Positions 15,663 to 25,465 of a stretch of 64,000 nt of DNA are shown piece by piece (within the stretch, counting starts at the first letter, position 1; the number at the start of each line of letters is the position of its first letter). The translations under genes were made by a program, and so were the position numbers. This stretch comes from Oecophyllibacter saccharovorans (GTDB lineage Bacteria; Pseudomonadota; Alphaproteobacteria; Acetobacterales; Acetobacteraceae), in NCBI RefSeq assembly GCF_006542375.1, contig NZ_CP038143.1, forward strand, positions 806,001-870,000, written 5' to 3'. The notes beneath the pieces were generated by a model. The model saw nothing but the letters and a program-made list of their open reading frames with translations. It was not told where the DNA came from and made no database searches.

Positions 15663-18272
15663 ATGCTCACGAAACTGACCACCCGGCTCAACAACTTCTC
15701 TCTTCACCATGCTCTTGGCGTGGTGCTGGTATTTCTCGGCCTTGTACTCGGCGCCCTCTGGGTCAGTCATGACCGGCTCGGGGTCACGACCGATACCGAC
15801 CAGCTTTTCTCCAACTCCCTGGGGTGGAAAAAGCGCGTCAATACCATCGAGAAGCTCTTTCCAGGTGACAAAGACTCCCTCGTAGCGGTCATTTCAGCCG
15901 ACACGCCGGAGGAAGGCAATGAATCAGCCAAGCAGCTGGCCGCCATTCTCACGCGCGACCACAGGAATTTCAACACTGTCTCCGTGCCGGCCGACAATCC
16001 CTATTACGTGCAGCATGCCTTCGAGCTTCTGCCGGTCAAGACACTGGACGGATTGCTGAACTCCATCATTGCCGCCCAGCCCTTCCTCGGCACGCTGGCA
16101 GCTGACCCCTCAGCGCGCGGCCTGTTCAGCACCTTCGACATGATCGCAACCGGAATTGAACACGGCCAGGAGATCCCGCCCAGCTTCGATCCGGCCCTGC
16201 AGGGCATGGCCAACGCCCTGACCGCTGCTGCCGACGGCCACCCCTATCCTGTCTCCTGGCAGAGACTGCTGGCTGGCAAGGTGAGCGATCTGGGTGGTCA
16301 GTACCAGTTCGTTGTTACCCACCCCAAACGCAACTTCTCCTCCTTTGAGCCGGCGGCCGCGGCAACCCGGGCCATGCGTGCGGCCATTGACAGCCTGCCC
16401 GATGTCAAAGCCGGGCACGTGCACGCTCTCATCACGGGGGAAGCCAAGCTCAGCGATGAGGAATTCTCCACCGTCGCCAAGGGCATGGTGGTCGGGCTGG
16501 TGCTTTCACTGGCCCTGGTCACGCTCTGGTTGACCCTGGCTGTGCGTTCCCCGCGCATCATCATTCCCATCCTGATCACCCTCATCACGGGGCTGGTGCT
16601 CACGACCGGTTTTGCCGCCCTGGCGGTAGGCACGCTCAATCTCATTTCCGTTGCCTTTGCCATTCTCTTCGTCGGTATCGCGGTTGATTTCGGCATTCAG
16701 TACAGCGTGCGTTTCCGCAGCCAGGTAGCGCCTGACGGCATGCCGCTTTCCACGCTCAAGGCCTTGGCGCGCACAGGTCATGAATGCGGCGCGCAGATTC
16801 TCATCGCAGCCCTTGCCACCGCCTGCGGCTTCATGGCCTTCATTCCCACCAGTTTCGTGGGGGTCGCCCAGCTCGGCCTGATCGCAGGCGCCGGCATGCT
16901 GATCGCTTTCATCAACACCCTGACCCTCCTGCCGGCCCTGCTGGTTCTGTTCCATGCGCATCCGGCCAACAAAAGCACCGGCTTCAGCGAACTCGCACCG
17001 GTGGACCACTTTCTGCGCCGCCACCGCCCCGTCCTGCTCTGCATCTTCGGCGCGCTGGCCCTGCTGAGCCTGGCGCTGATCCCCTTCCTGTCCTTCGATT
17101 CCGACCCCCTGCACACCAAAAACCCCCATACCGAAGGCATGCGGGCGCTGCACCTGCTGGAGCAGAACCCCCTGACCACCCCTTACAGTGCCCAAGTTCT
17201 CGCTCCTGACGAAAAGACGGCAGCCCGGCTGGCGGCTGCCATCAGCAAGCTTTCAAGCGTGAATGACGTCCTGTGGCTGGGCGCGCTGGTGCCTGAGCAG
17301 CAACCCGTCAAGCGGGAAATGATTGCCGACGCCGCAGACATGCTCCTCCCTTCGCTGGATGTATCGCACCCTGCACCCCCGCCCACGGCACAGGAACTGC
17401 GGGAAAGCGCTGCCAAGGCGGCTGACGCGCTGCAATCGGTTCCGGCCGACAAGCTGAACGCGCCGCTCAAGCAGATCCTTGCCGCCCTGCGCAAGCTTGA
17501 AAAAGCCCCTGACAGCCTGCTGCTGCAGATAAATGCCGATCTCACGCGCTTCCTGCCCGATGAGCTCAATCAGCTACGCACAGCCCTCACCCTCACGCCC
17601 CCCGTCACGCTTGAGAACATCCCAGCCGACATCCGCCGCCAATACGTCACGCCGGACGGGCGTTACCTGCTGATCATCCACCCCAAGGGCCAGATGTCAG
17701 AGCCCAAGGTACTGCATCACTTCGTCAGCCAGCTCCGCACTGTCACGACCAATCTGGCCGGACCGGCAGCGGAGATCATCGGCTCAGCGCACACCATGAT
17801 TCACGCTTTCACGGTAGCCGGGCTATGCGCCATCTGCACGATCGCGCTGGTTCTGCTCATCGCCCTGCGGCGCCCGCAGGAAATGGGGCTGGTCATCGCT
17901 ACCCTGGTCATGTCGTCGCTCATGACCGTGATCGTCGTGGTCTGCTGTCACGTCTCGCTGAATTACGCCAACATCATCGCCCTGCCACTGCTTCTGGGCG
18001 TCGGCGTCTCCTTCAACATCTATTTCGTGATGAACTGGTCGGTCGGAACAAAAGACCCGCTGGTCTCGCCCACAGCCCGGGCCGTGTTGTTTTCGGCCCT
18101 GACCACCGGTTCAGCCTTCGGCTCACTGGCTCTCTCCCAGCATCCCGGCACTTCCAGCATGGGCAAGCTGCTCATGCTGTCACTGGCCTGCACCCTGTTC
18201 TGCACGCTGATCTTCCTGCCCACTCTGCTGCCCAGCAAGGCGCCTGACCCGGGCAAGGCCCATCTGCCCTGA
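15663..18272 (+). CDS. hpnN: HpnN-like hopanoid-associated RND transporter
   Basis: The product has 869 residues from ATG 15663. It has the MMPL/RND layout: one N-terminal membrane segment (~18-38), a large periplasmic domain, five segments (~275-460), a second periplasmic domain (~480-720), and five C-terminal segments. Markers are GVTTDTDQLF after the first segment, IAVDFGIQYSVRFRSQ in the first transmembrane block and GVGVSFNIYFVMNW in the second. HpnN is needed to move hopanoids to the outer membrane in alphaproteobacteria, and acetic acid bacteria are rich in hopanoids. No squalene-hopene cyclase or other hpn gene lies near it. A general lipid exporter of the same family is the alternative. 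Confidence 0.82.
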   Translation: MLTKLTTRLNNFSLHHALGVVLVFLGLVLGALWVSHDRLGVTTDTDQLFSNSLGWKKRVNTIEKLFPGDKDSLVAVISADTPEEGNESAKQLAAILTRDHRNFNTVSVPADNPYYVQHAFELLPVKTLDGLLNSIIAAQPFLGTLAADPSARGLFSTFDMIATGIEHGQEIPPSFDPALQGMANALTAAADGHPYPVSWQRLLAGKVSDLGGQYQFVVTHPKRNFSSFEPAAAATRAMRAAIDSLPDVKAGHVHALITGEAKLSDEEFSTVAKGMVVGLVLSLALVTLWLTLAVRSPRIIIPILITLITGLVLTTGFAALAVGTLNLISVAFAILFVGIAVDFGIQYSVRFRSQVAPDGMPLSTLKALARTGHECGAQILIAALATACGFMAFIPTSFVGVAQLGLIAGAGMLIAFINTLTLLPALLVLFHAHPANKSTGFSELAPVDHFLRRHRPVLLCIFGALALLSLALIPFLSFDSDPLHTKNPHTEGMRALHLLEQNPLTTPYSAQVLAPDEKTAARLAAAISKLSSVNDVLWLGALVPEQQPVKREMIADAADMLLPSLDVSHPAPPPTAQELRESAAKAADALQSVPADKLNAPLKQILAALRKLEKAPDSLLLQINADLTRFLPDELNQLRTALTLTPPVTLENIPADIRRQYVTPDGRYLLIIHPKGQMSEPKVLHHFVSQLRTVTTNLAGPAAEIIGSAHTMIHAFTVAGLCAICTIALVLLIALRRPQEMGLVIATLVMSSLMTVIVVVCCHVSLNYANIIALPLLLGVGVSFNIYFVMNWSVGTKDPLVSPTARAVLFSALTTGSAFGSLALSQHPGTSSMGKLLMLSLACTLFCTLIFLPTLLPSKAPDPGKAHLP

Positions 18273-18273
18273 T

Positions 18274-18296
18274 CTGTGACGGGCTTCGCTTCACAG
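18274..18296. terminator. Small hairpin between hpnN and mntH
   Basis: CTGTGA (18274-18279) pairs with TCACAG (18291-18296) in the 45-base gap between two convergent genes; the weak stem makes this a tentative terminator. Confidence 0.35.
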
Positions 18297-18317
18297 GGTT
18301 TCACTGAACTTGAAGGC

Positions 18318-19619
18318 TTATAGAAGCCCTTTCAGAGCATCATACAGAAGCTTGCCGTTCAGCCCGACCAGGGTCAGCGCCACCAGCCAGGCCATCGCGA
18401 CCCAGAAAGGCGAAAGGGCGAAGGGACCCATTTTCCTGCGGCTGCTGGTAAACACCACCAGCGGAATGACTGCGAAGGGCAGCTGCAGTGACAGCACCAC
18501 CTGACTGAGAATCAGCAGGCTGCCCACATGGCCTTCGCCCCACAGGCCGATGATCAGCAGAACCGGCAGCACGGCCACGCCCCGCGTCAGCAGGCGCCGC
18601 AGCCAGGGGGGCAGGGAAATGTGCAGAAAACCTTCCATCACGATCTGACCGGCCAGGGTGCCGGTCACCGTGGAATTGGTGCCTGCCGCCAGCAGCGCCA
18701 CAGCAAACAGCGTGGAGGCCATGCCGAACCCCAGAACGGGGGTGAGAAGCTTCCACGCATCGCTCAGCTCGGCGACATTCTGGTATTTCGTGCCGTGAAA
18801 AGCAGCGGCCGCCACGATCAGAATGGCCGCATTGACCCCGAGCGCCAGGGTGAGGGCGAACCCGCTGTCCAGCTGCGCCCAGCGCAGCGCCTCACGCCGC
18901 CCTTCCAGCGTGCGGGGATAAGCGCGTGTTTTGACCAGGGCGGAGTGCAGGTAAAGGTTATGGGGCATTACCGTTGCCCCGATGATGCCGATAGCCAGAT
19001 ACAGCATGCCGGGATCGGTCAGGATATGCGGGCTGGGAATGAAGCCGTGCAGCAGGGCTTTCAGGGCCGGATGGGCCATGACGACTTCAATGCCGAAGCA
19101 GAGCGCGATGATTCCCAGCAGGGCCATGACGAAGGCTTCAAGCAGCCGGAATCCCCAGCGCATCAGCAACAGAGCCAGAAACACGTCTCCGACTGACAGA
19201 AACGCGCCCAAAAGAAGCGGGAAGCCGAAAAGCAGCTGCAATGCAACCGCCGTGCCGATGACCTCAGCCAGGTCGCAGGCGATGATGGCGATCTCGCAGG
19301 TGAACCACAGAAATCCGTTCAGCCAGGGCGGCAGCCAGAGCCGGCAGGCCTGTGCCAGGTCCTGACCCGTGGCGATGCCCAGGCGCGCGGACAGGGACTG
19401 CAGCAGAACCGCCATCAGATTGGAGATCAGGATGACGCTGAGCAGCGTATAGCCGTAACGCGCACCGCCTTCGAGATCCGTGGCCCAGTTGCCGGGGTCC
19501 ATATAGCCCACAGCCACCATGTAGCCCGGCCCCACAAAGGCCTGGAACCGCCTGAACGCCGAAGCGCCTGCCGGCGCCAGCCCCACCAGCGGCACAGCGG
19601 CGAGCCGCCCTTCAGCCAT
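18318..19619 (-). CDS. mntH: Nramp-family Mn2+/Fe2+ transporter
   Basis: The product has 433 residues from ATG 19619; a GTG at 19631 would add four residues. It imports Mn2+ (and Fe2+) with protons across the inner membrane. The metal-binding DPGN of the first membrane segment is at residues 41-44 and the [12 protein letters not shown] motif, holding the second ligand site in segment 6, is intact. About 11 hydrophobic segments fit the family. No MntR or Fur-like palindrome was recognised in the short upstream region. Confidence 0.93.
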   Translation of the reverse strand: MAEGRLAAVPLVGLAPAGASAFRRFQAFVGPGYMVAVGYMDPGNWATDLEGGARYGYTLLSVILISNLMAVLLQSLSARLGIATGQDLAQACRLWLPPWLNGFLWFTCEIAIIACDLAEVIGTAVALQLLFGFPLLLGAFLSVGDVFLALLLMRWGFRLLEAFVMALLGIIALCFGIEVVMAHPALKALLHGFIPSPHILTDPGMLYLAIGIIGATVMPHNLYLHSALVKTRAYPRTLEGRREALRWAQLDSGFALTLALGVNAAILIVAAAAFHGTKYQNVAELSDAWKLLTPVLGFGMASTLFAVALLAAGTNSTVTGTLAGQIVMEGFLHISLPPWLRRLLTRGVAVLPVLLIIGLWGEGHVGSLLILSQVVLSLQLPFAVIPLVVFTSSRRKMGPFALSPFWVAMAWLVALTLVGLNGKLLYDALKGLL

Positions 19620-19705
19620 GGCCGGCACCACTTTCAGGCTGCGCCGCCCGGACTGCCCGTCTCCCGCAGGGCAGGCCTTGCCTGTCTCTGGTTCAGGAGC
19701 AGAAA

Positions 19706-20020
19706 TCAGGAGGGCTTTCCTTCCTGGGAACTGGCCTGGGGATTGGCAGCGCCCGTATCCTTTTCGGCGTCATCACGGAACCACACTTCCACAGGTCCCT
19801 TGAGCTTGAGGGTCATGGGGCGGCCATTGCGATCCACGGCACGGCCAGCGGCCACCCGGATCCAGCCTTCGCTGAGGCAGTATTCCTCAACATTGGTCTT
19901 TTCCTGACCGTTGAAGCGCACGCCGATACCGCGCGACAGCGCGTCGTGGTCATAAAAGGGGCTATCGGGATAGATGGAAAGACGGTCAGGCGGCGTTGCG
20001 GTCACGGTGGAAACTCCCAC
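19706..20020 (-). CDS. DUF3297 family protein
   Basis: The product has 104 residues from ATG 20020. The block [15 protein letters not shown], then [25 protein letters not shown] and [18 protein letters not shown], is the DUF3297 signature seen across proteobacteria. It is a small cytoplasmic protein of unknown function. The last ~15 residues are a polar tail. It sits between ridA and mntH on the same strand, about 60 bases after ridA, without evidence of a functional link. Confidence 0.85.
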   Translation of the reverse strand: MGVSTVTATPPDRLSIYPDSPFYDHDALSRGIGVRFNGQEKTNVEEYCLSEGWIRVAAGRAVDRNGRPMTLKLKGPVEVWFRDDAEKDTGAANPQASSQEGKPS

Positions 20021-20081
20021 AAGGAAAAATTACGTGCTGAGCGCCGGAACAGGCTTGCCGTCCCGGCAAAAGGGTGGCTCT

Positions 20082-20546
20082 TCAGACGACTTCGAAAATG
20101 GCCTCGACCTCGACAGGGGCATTGAGCGGCAGGCTGGTGACGCCGACCGTGCTGCGGGCGTGATTGCCGTGCGGGGCAAAAACCGTGGCTGCCAGGTCCG
20201 AAGCGCCGTTCATGACCGGGGCCAGCTCAGTGAAGTCCGGGGCGCAGGCAACGAAGCCGCCCAGGCGCACCACCTGCTTGACGCGGCTGAGATCCCCTTC
20301 CAGCGCGTTCTGAAGCTGGGCCAGAATATTGATGAAGCAGGCGCGCGCGCAGGCTTCCCCAGCCTGGTTCGACACGCCGGCGCCAAGCTTGCCCTCGATC
20401 AGCAGCTTGCCGTCAACAAGCGGCAGCTGACCTGAGACGAAAAGCAGGCTGCCTGTCTGTACGACCGGCACATAATTGGCGACCGGCGCAGCGGCTGGGG
20501 GAAGGGTGATGCCAAGCTGGGTCAGGCGTTGTTCGGGGGTGCTCAT
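20082..20546 (-). CDS. RidA/YjgF-family enamine/imine deaminase
   Basis: The product has 154 residues from ATG 20546. The family is recognised from NYVPVVQTGSLLFVSGQLPL, the central GEACARACFINILAQLQ helix and the end NHARSTVGVTSLPLNAPVEVEA, which contains the conserved Arg that binds the substrate carboxylate. RidA hydrolyses reactive enamines and imines made by PLP enzymes. This ~150-residue form with extra N-terminal residues belongs to the second RidA-like subgroup, whose substrate is less certain than that of canonical RidA. Confidence 0.88.
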   Translation of the reverse strand: MSTPEQRLTQLGITLPPAAAPVANYVPVVQTGSLLFVSGQLPLVDGKLLIEGKLGAGVSNQAGEACARACFINILAQLQNALEGDLSRVKQVVRLGGFVACAPDFTELAPVMNGASDLAATVFAPHGNHARSTVGVTSLPLNAPVEVEAIFEVV

Positions 20547-20677
20547 GTCAAAGGGTTTCCTTCAGCAACCGAAGATGGAGAGAACGGATCAGGCACACCG
20601 GAAAAGAGTGCCTTCAATGCGCCCACCCTACACTGACCCGCTGCCTGCGCGCTACACCGGCGAATAGGGGCCAGCAA

Positions 20678-22525
20678 TCAGACCGGGAAGCGGTCCTCGC
20701 CGGCCAGCTCACGCCGCGAACGCTCCAGCTCGGCTGCATAACGGCGCAACGTGTAGTGCTCCTCCAGCTGGCCCACCACCTGGCGTGAGAGCCGGTCCTC
20801 GACGACCACCAGAACATCCGCTTCCGCCTTGGCAAAGCTTTCCAGCGCCGCACGCGCCGTCATTTCGGGAATAAGCATGGTGTCATGCTGGCGGCCCAGA
20901 ATAGCTACCGGTTCATCAGAGGAAGGACCTGCATGGAGCTCAGCGATGGAAACCATCCCTTCATAGCGCCCGTCTTCGCCCACCAGGACGATCCGCCGCC
21001 CGCTGCCTACCGGAAACAGGGCGCGTGCACGCGTCAAGGGGGTACCGGCCGGAAGGGTGCGGACACGTGTGCGCATGAGGCTCTGCACTGAGAGCGAACG
21101 CAGCCCGCCGATATCGACCGCGGAGAGAATGGTTTCGCCCCGCAGGTGGAAACGCCAGGTGGAGAAATTATAGCCGAACAGGTGCTTGACGGTCAGAAAG
21201 GCCAGAATGGCGGCCAGAACCACGCCGCTGGCCAGGCCGGCATCATCGGTCATTTCCAGCACCAGGCAGATCATGGTCATCGGGCCGCCGATGATCGCCA
21301 CCCCCACCGCACTCATTCCCAGAACGGCACAGACCACCGGCTGGTGCGGTGCCAGGCCGTAAGGCGCCAGCAAGGCACCGAGCCCCAGCCCGGCCAGCGC
21401 TCCCAGATAAAGCGAGGCGAAAAACAGCCCGCCCCTGAAGCCCGATCCGACGGAAAGCGACGTGGCCAGCGCCTTGGCCCCCAGCAGGAGCAGGGCCATC
21501 GCAGCGCCCACCTTGCCGCAGAGCACCAGCCAGATGGCCGCATGGCCTGAAGACAGCACAGCCGGGCTTACAGTGCCGGCCAGCACAGCCACCAGGCTCC
21601 CTCCCAGGACAGGACGCAGCCAGGCCGGACCGGGAAGCCGGCGAAACAGAGCCTCGAACTGCGTCACGCCCCACATGATGACGATGGCGCTCAGCGTGCA
21701 GGCGATCGACAGCACGGCAACCCCTGCCACGTCACGCCACCCCATGTGCCAGTCCGGCTGCTGAAAGATAAGCTCGGTGCTGGGCGGCAGGCCGAGCAGA
21801 TGCACCATTCCCACCCCGGCGATGGCCGCAGCGGCAATGGGCGCCAGGTTGAGCAGGCAATACGTGCCGATGATCAGCTCGAAAGCATAAAACGCGCCAC
21901 CCAGCGGCGCATTGAGCGCCGCTCCGATCGCCCCTGCAGCCCCTGCCCCCACCAGCATACGCAGATCCTCGCGCCGCACCCGGAAGGACTGGCCCAGCCA
22001 GGAGCCGAGAGCCGAGGAGATCTGGGAAAAGCCTGCCTCCAGCCCGATGCTGGCGCCTACGCTGTTGGAGAGGGTGTTCTGCGCGACCAGAACCAGGGAA
22101 TCGCCAAGCGACATGCGCCCGCCATACAAGGCATTGGCTTCGATGGGGTCAATGGTGGGGCGACGGATGAGCTGGCTGGCAACCAGACTGACCACCCCGA
22201 CAGCCATCCCGCCCAGAAGCAGAACCGTCAGGCAGCGTTGCCAGGGCAGATGCGCCAGCGCTGAAAGATGTCCGCTGTTGTGCAGGTTGTAGAGAAATCT
22301 GTGCGCCATCAGGGTAAAGCGCGTCACCACCACCACGCACATGCCGCCCAGCGCCCCGACGCAGGCTGCAAGCAAGGTCAGCCAGACGGGGTGGCGGCGC
22401 ACCAGGCCACGCAACAGCGGGGGAGCTGCGCGCACCAGAGCACGCCTGCGAAGCCGTGCGAAGTTGATCCGCGGCCTGGCCTGATCCTCCCGCTTGCGTC
22501 GCGTCCCTTTCCACCCCGCTCTCAT
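20678..22525 (-). CDS. CLC-family chloride channel/transporter with C-terminal CBS pair
   Basis: The product has 615 residues from ATG 22525; a GTG at 22546 is also possible. The membrane part (~45-440) shows CLC motifs, including SIGLEAGFSQ at the place of GREGP, keeping the gating glutamate, and GSGFRGGLFFASLYLG at the place of GSGAPGGIF. Residues ~470-600 form two CBS-like units (VQSLMRTRVRTLPAG and the following repeat) as in larger CLC proteins, which often bind adenine nucleotides. It exchanges or conducts Cl- across the inner membrane. The changed selectivity motifs leave the preferred anion open. Confidence 0.88.
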   Translation of the reverse strand: MRAGWKGTRRKREDQARPRINFARLRRRALVRAAPPLLRGLVRRHPVWLTLLAACVGALGGMCVVVVTRFTLMAHRFLYNLHNSGHLSALAHLPWQRCLTVLLLGGMAVGVVSLVASQLIRRPTIDPIEANALYGGRMSLGDSLVLVAQNTLSNSVGASIGLEAGFSQISSALGSWLGQSFRVRREDLRMLVGAGAAGAIGAALNAPLGGAFYAFELIIGTYCLLNLAPIAAAAIAGVGMVHLLGLPPSTELIFQQPDWHMGWRDVAGVAVLSIACTLSAIVIMWGVTQFEALFRRLPGPAWLRPVLGGSLVAVLAGTVSPAVLSSGHAAIWLVLCGKVGAAMALLLLGAKALATSLSVGSGFRGGLFFASLYLGALAGLGLGALLAPYGLAPHQPVVCAVLGMSAVGVAIIGGPMTMICLVLEMTDDAGLASGVVLAAILAFLTVKHLFGYNFSTWRFHLRGETILSAVDIGGLRSLSVQSLMRTRVRTLPAGTPLTRARALFPVGSGRRIVLVGEDGRYEGMVSIAELHAGPSSDEPVAILGRQHDTMLIPEMTARAALESFAKAEADVLVVVEDRLSRQVVGQLEEHYTLRRYAAELERSRRELAGEDRFPV

Positions 22526-22641
22526 CTCGCCTGTTTCCGCTCCCAAGGCCCGGCTTTCCAGCAGAACCGATCCTGTTCTAGGCTCCGGCCTGGAACGCGT
22601 TGCCCCAATTTCCGTCCGTAATCTGTCCTGTGGAGCTCACC

Positions 22642-23493
22642 ATGCAGCTAACTTTTCATGAACGCAACGAGCAGGGCAGCATGCAGAAGCCGGCAGTGGT
22701 GCTTCTGCACGGCGTCTTCGGTCGCGGCCGCAACCTGGGGCAGCTGGCCCGCAGCCTGGCCCCTGATTTCCGGGTATGGGCCTTTGACCTGCGCAACCAT
22801 GGCGACAGTCCCCACGGCCCCGTTTCCTATGAGGCGATGGCGCAGGACGTTCTGGACACCATGACACAGCTGGAGCTGGAACGCGCTTGCGTGCTCGGCC
22901 ACTCCATGGGGGGAAAAACCGCCATGGCCATGGCACTGCTAGCGCCTGAGCGGGTGGAACGCCTAGTGGTGGCAGATATCGCGCCCGCACCGGTGCATTT
23001 CGGCCAGCGCCGCCTGGCTCAGACCCTGGCAGCGCTGAAATTCCCCGTTTTGCGCGACCGCCAGGAGGTGCGGGCTTTTCTGCTGGCCGCCCTGAGGGGA
23101 ATGCCGGGCACGGCTTCCAGCGACCAGGCATCAGATCCGGCCCTGGCAGATTGGCTGGGCCAGAATCTTGCCTTCGGCCCCACCGCCCCTGCGCGCTGGA
23201 CGATCGGCATGAACCAGATCGCCGAAGGCTTTGCCCAGATTGAAGACTGGCCACAGGCCCTGAATCAACGGCGCTGGAAGGGACCAGCCCTTTTCCTGCG
23301 CGGCGGGCGCTCTCCCTATGTCAGCCCTGACAGCTGGCCGGCCGTAAAAGCGCTTTTTCCCAATGCCATGCTCCAGACCCTGCCAGATGCCGGGCACTGG
23401 CTGCATGTGGAGCAGCCTGAGGCCTTCAATGATGCCGTCCGGCACTTTCTGCTTGGGCCGGATACATCAGGTGGCCCCACTGACAGTCCCTAA
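22642..23493 (+). CDS. Alpha/beta hydrolase (YbfF-like esterase)
   Basis: The product has 283 residues from ATG 22642, preceded by GGAG (22632-22635). The nucleophile elbow is GHSMGG with Ser88; the oxyanion-hole block is VVLLHGVFG; the catalytic His is in DAGHWLHVEQP. The segment FDLRNHGDSPH is typical of the YbfF/ABHD11 esterase group, which cleaves short acyl esters in the cytoplasm. A natural substrate cannot be named. Its 3' end overlaps the convergent DMT transporter gene by four bases. Confidence 0.88.
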   Translation: MQLTFHERNEQGSMQKPAVVLLHGVFGRGRNLGQLARSLAPDFRVWAFDLRNHGDSPHGPVSYEAMAQDVLDTMTQLELERACVLGHSMGGKTAMAMALLAPERVERLVVADIAPAPVHFGQRRLAQTLAALKFPVLRDRQEVRAFLLAALRGMPGTASSDQASDPALADWLGQNLAFGPTAPARWTIGMNQIAEGFAQIEDWPQALNQRRWKGPALFLRGGRSPYVSPDSWPAVKALFPNAMLQTLPDAGHWLHVEQPEAFNDAVRHFLLGPDTSGGPTDSP

Positions 23494-24506
23494 CCCGCTT
23501 TGGGCCCGGAGCGGTTGCGCGCCCCTGACCGCGGCACTTTCAGTTTCAGCTCGCTTATGATTACTCCCGCGACGATCAGCACCGCTCCCAGAAAAGCGTG
23601 GGCTGGCAGGCGCTCGCCCAGGAACCGGCCGAACAGCCCGCCCCAGATTGGCTCGCAGGCATAGATGAGTGTCGCGCGCGTAGGCGAAATATCGCGCTGG
23701 GCCCAGTTCATCGCCAGCTGGATGCCGACACTGGCCACGCCCAGCCCCAGAGCAGGACCGGCCCAGCCCCAGTTGAAGGCCGGAACAGTTTCATGAAACA
23801 CGGGCATCGCCCCCAGAGCGTAAACGCCTGTGGCCAGCAGCTGCACAGCCGTGACATTGGCGATATTGAGCGGTTTTCTGGCCTGGCCGAACCAGCTTAT
23901 CAGGACGATCTCGAACGCCACCGCCACAGCTGAAAGGAGGGTCAGCGTATCGCCCGGGGTGAAATCACCGAAACTAGCCCAGCCTTTCAGACCCTGGTCG
24001 GTCAGCAGAAGCAGACCGGCAAAAGCGCAGGCAAGGCCGAGCCACGCCTGCAGCCGGGGCGGGCGGCGCATCACAAGCCATTGCAGCAATGGCACTGTCG
24101 GCACGTACAGGGCGGTCAGGAAAGCGGACTGGCTGATGGTGATGGTCTCCAGCCCCACAGTCTGCAGCACCTGGCCCAGACATACAGCCACGCCGATCAC
24201 CATCCCGGCCAGGATCTCACGCCCGGTCACCCGCCGCAGCTGGCGTGCAAACAGGGCAGCCGTGATGAGGCCTGCTATCAGGAAACGGGCCCCGACGAAA
24301 AAGAGCGGACCGCAGAACTGCAGCGCCAGGTGAATGGCGGCATAGGAGCCCCCCCACACGACGGTCGCAGCCAGAAGGGCCAGTTCGGGAAGGGGTAGCC
24401 GGGACAGAAACACACGCAAAGCCATGCGCCTTACTGCCACAGTCCCTTGCTGGGACCCAGGGCCCGTCCCGGTTCTTCCCTTCCCGTTCTCGGCCTCCGT
24501 TTCCAT
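23490..24506 (-). CDS. EamA/DMT-family transporter
   Basis: The product has 338 residues from ATG 24506, whose first base overlaps the stop of the LysE-type gene (ATGA), favouring this start although the first ~40 residues are polar. About ten hydrophobic segments arranged as two EamA repeats are visible (LLAATVVWGGSYAAIHLAL and later VQLLATGVYALG, AHAFLGAVLIVAGVII). Members export amino acids, metabolites or drugs; the substrate is not readable. It is probably co-transcribed with the LysE-type exporter. Confidence 0.87.
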   Translation of the reverse strand: METEAENGKGRTGTGPGSQQGTVAVRRMALRVFLSRLPLPELALLAATVVWGGSYAAIHLALQFCGPLFFVGARFLIAGLITAALFARQLRRVTGREILAGMVIGVAVCLGQVLQTVGLETITISQSAFLTALYVPTVPLLQWLVMRRPPRLQAWLGLACAFAGLLLLTDQGLKGWASFGDFTPGDTLTLLSAVAVAFEIVLISWFGQARKPLNIANVTAVQLLATGVYALGAMPVFHETVPAFNWGWAGPALGLGVASVGIQLAMNWAQRDISPTRATLIYACEPIWGGLFGRFLGERLPAHAFLGAVLIVAGVIISELKLKVPRSGARNRSGPKAG

Positions 24507-25216
24507 CAGTGAGGCGCCGTGGCCATGGCCAGACTGAAGGCGAAGTAAAGGAACATGACGCCCGTCACCCGGTCGATCCAGCGTCCGATAGCCGGACGGG
24601 CGAGAAGATGGCCCAGCGGCACGGTCAGGAAGACCAGCGCGCCCAGGAAAATCAGCGCTTCCACCATGAGGATCAGGGTAAGGAGCATGGTGAATTCCAC
24701 CACGTTGCTGCCATGAGGAATGAACTGGGGGAAAAAGCTCACCACGAAAACGCCGGTTTCGGGGCTGAGCTGGTCAGTGGTCAGACCGCGTCTCACCCCC
24801 TGCCAGAACGTCCGGAACCGGCTCTTCCACGCCAGTCTGCGCCGGTCCGAATCGTGCCCCTGGACAGAAGCGATCCGGGCCTCGGGTTCCGCCAGTGCCA
24901 GGGCTTCGCCTTCCAACGCGTCATTGGGGCGGAAGATCATCTGCAGGCCCAGCCAGGCCAGATACAGCGCGCCGGCCCATTTGAGAATCGTATAGGCCGT
25001 CGGAGAGACGGCAAGCAGGGCACACAAGCCCAGAGAAGCCCAGATTCCCCAGAGCAGCTGCGACAGAACGATGCCGCACACAGCCCCCATCCCAAGCGCA
25101 TGACCACCACGAATGGCGGAGCGCAGCACCAGCGCCGCCCCCACCCCCGGCGAGATCGTGAACATGGTGGAAGCCAGCGTGAAATTGAGCAGCGAAGTGG
25201 TGACAGGAGTCATCAT
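24506..25216 (-). CDS. LysE-family exporter
   Basis: The product has 236 residues from ATG 25216; GTG 25225 and ATG 25213 are alternatives and no strong ribosome site decides. The N-terminal block (SPGVGAALVLRSAIRGGHALGMG) and six hydrophobic segments match the LysE/RhtB family of amino-acid and metabolite exporters. A polar insertion (~105-130, EGEALALAEPEARIAS onward) lengthens the middle cytoplasmic loop. It overlaps the DMT transporter gene, so two unrelated exporters form one bicistron. Confidence 0.85.
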   Translation of the reverse strand: MMTPVTTSLLNFTLASTMFTISPGVGAALVLRSAIRGGHALGMGAVCGIVLSQLLWGIWASLGLCALLAVSPTAYTILKWAGALYLAWLGLQMIFRPNDALEGEALALAEPEARIASVQGHDSDRRRLAWKSRFRTFWQGVRRGLTTDQLSPETGVFVVSFFPQFIPHGSNVVEFTMLLTLILMVEALIFLGALVFLTVPLGHLLARPAIGRWIDRVTGVMFLYFAFSLAMATAPH

Positions 25217-25465
25217 GAACGGCACAGCCTGGCAGACAGGTGCAGGAAGGAAGGCAAGTGCCGCAGAATCATTGGTGTTTCATCCCCCCTTCCTGCCTTC
25301 CGGTCCTGGGCCCAGCCACCGGGAAACGGTCGTTTCATATGTGGCAGTCTGATACCGCTGGGACTTTCAGCCTTTTCAGGAAAGGCGGAGGTATAGCATC
25401 GGGACTGCCGGGGAAAAAGACCGCGCCTCACCGTTGTCTGCAAAATCTGCTGCCACCCCCGCCGT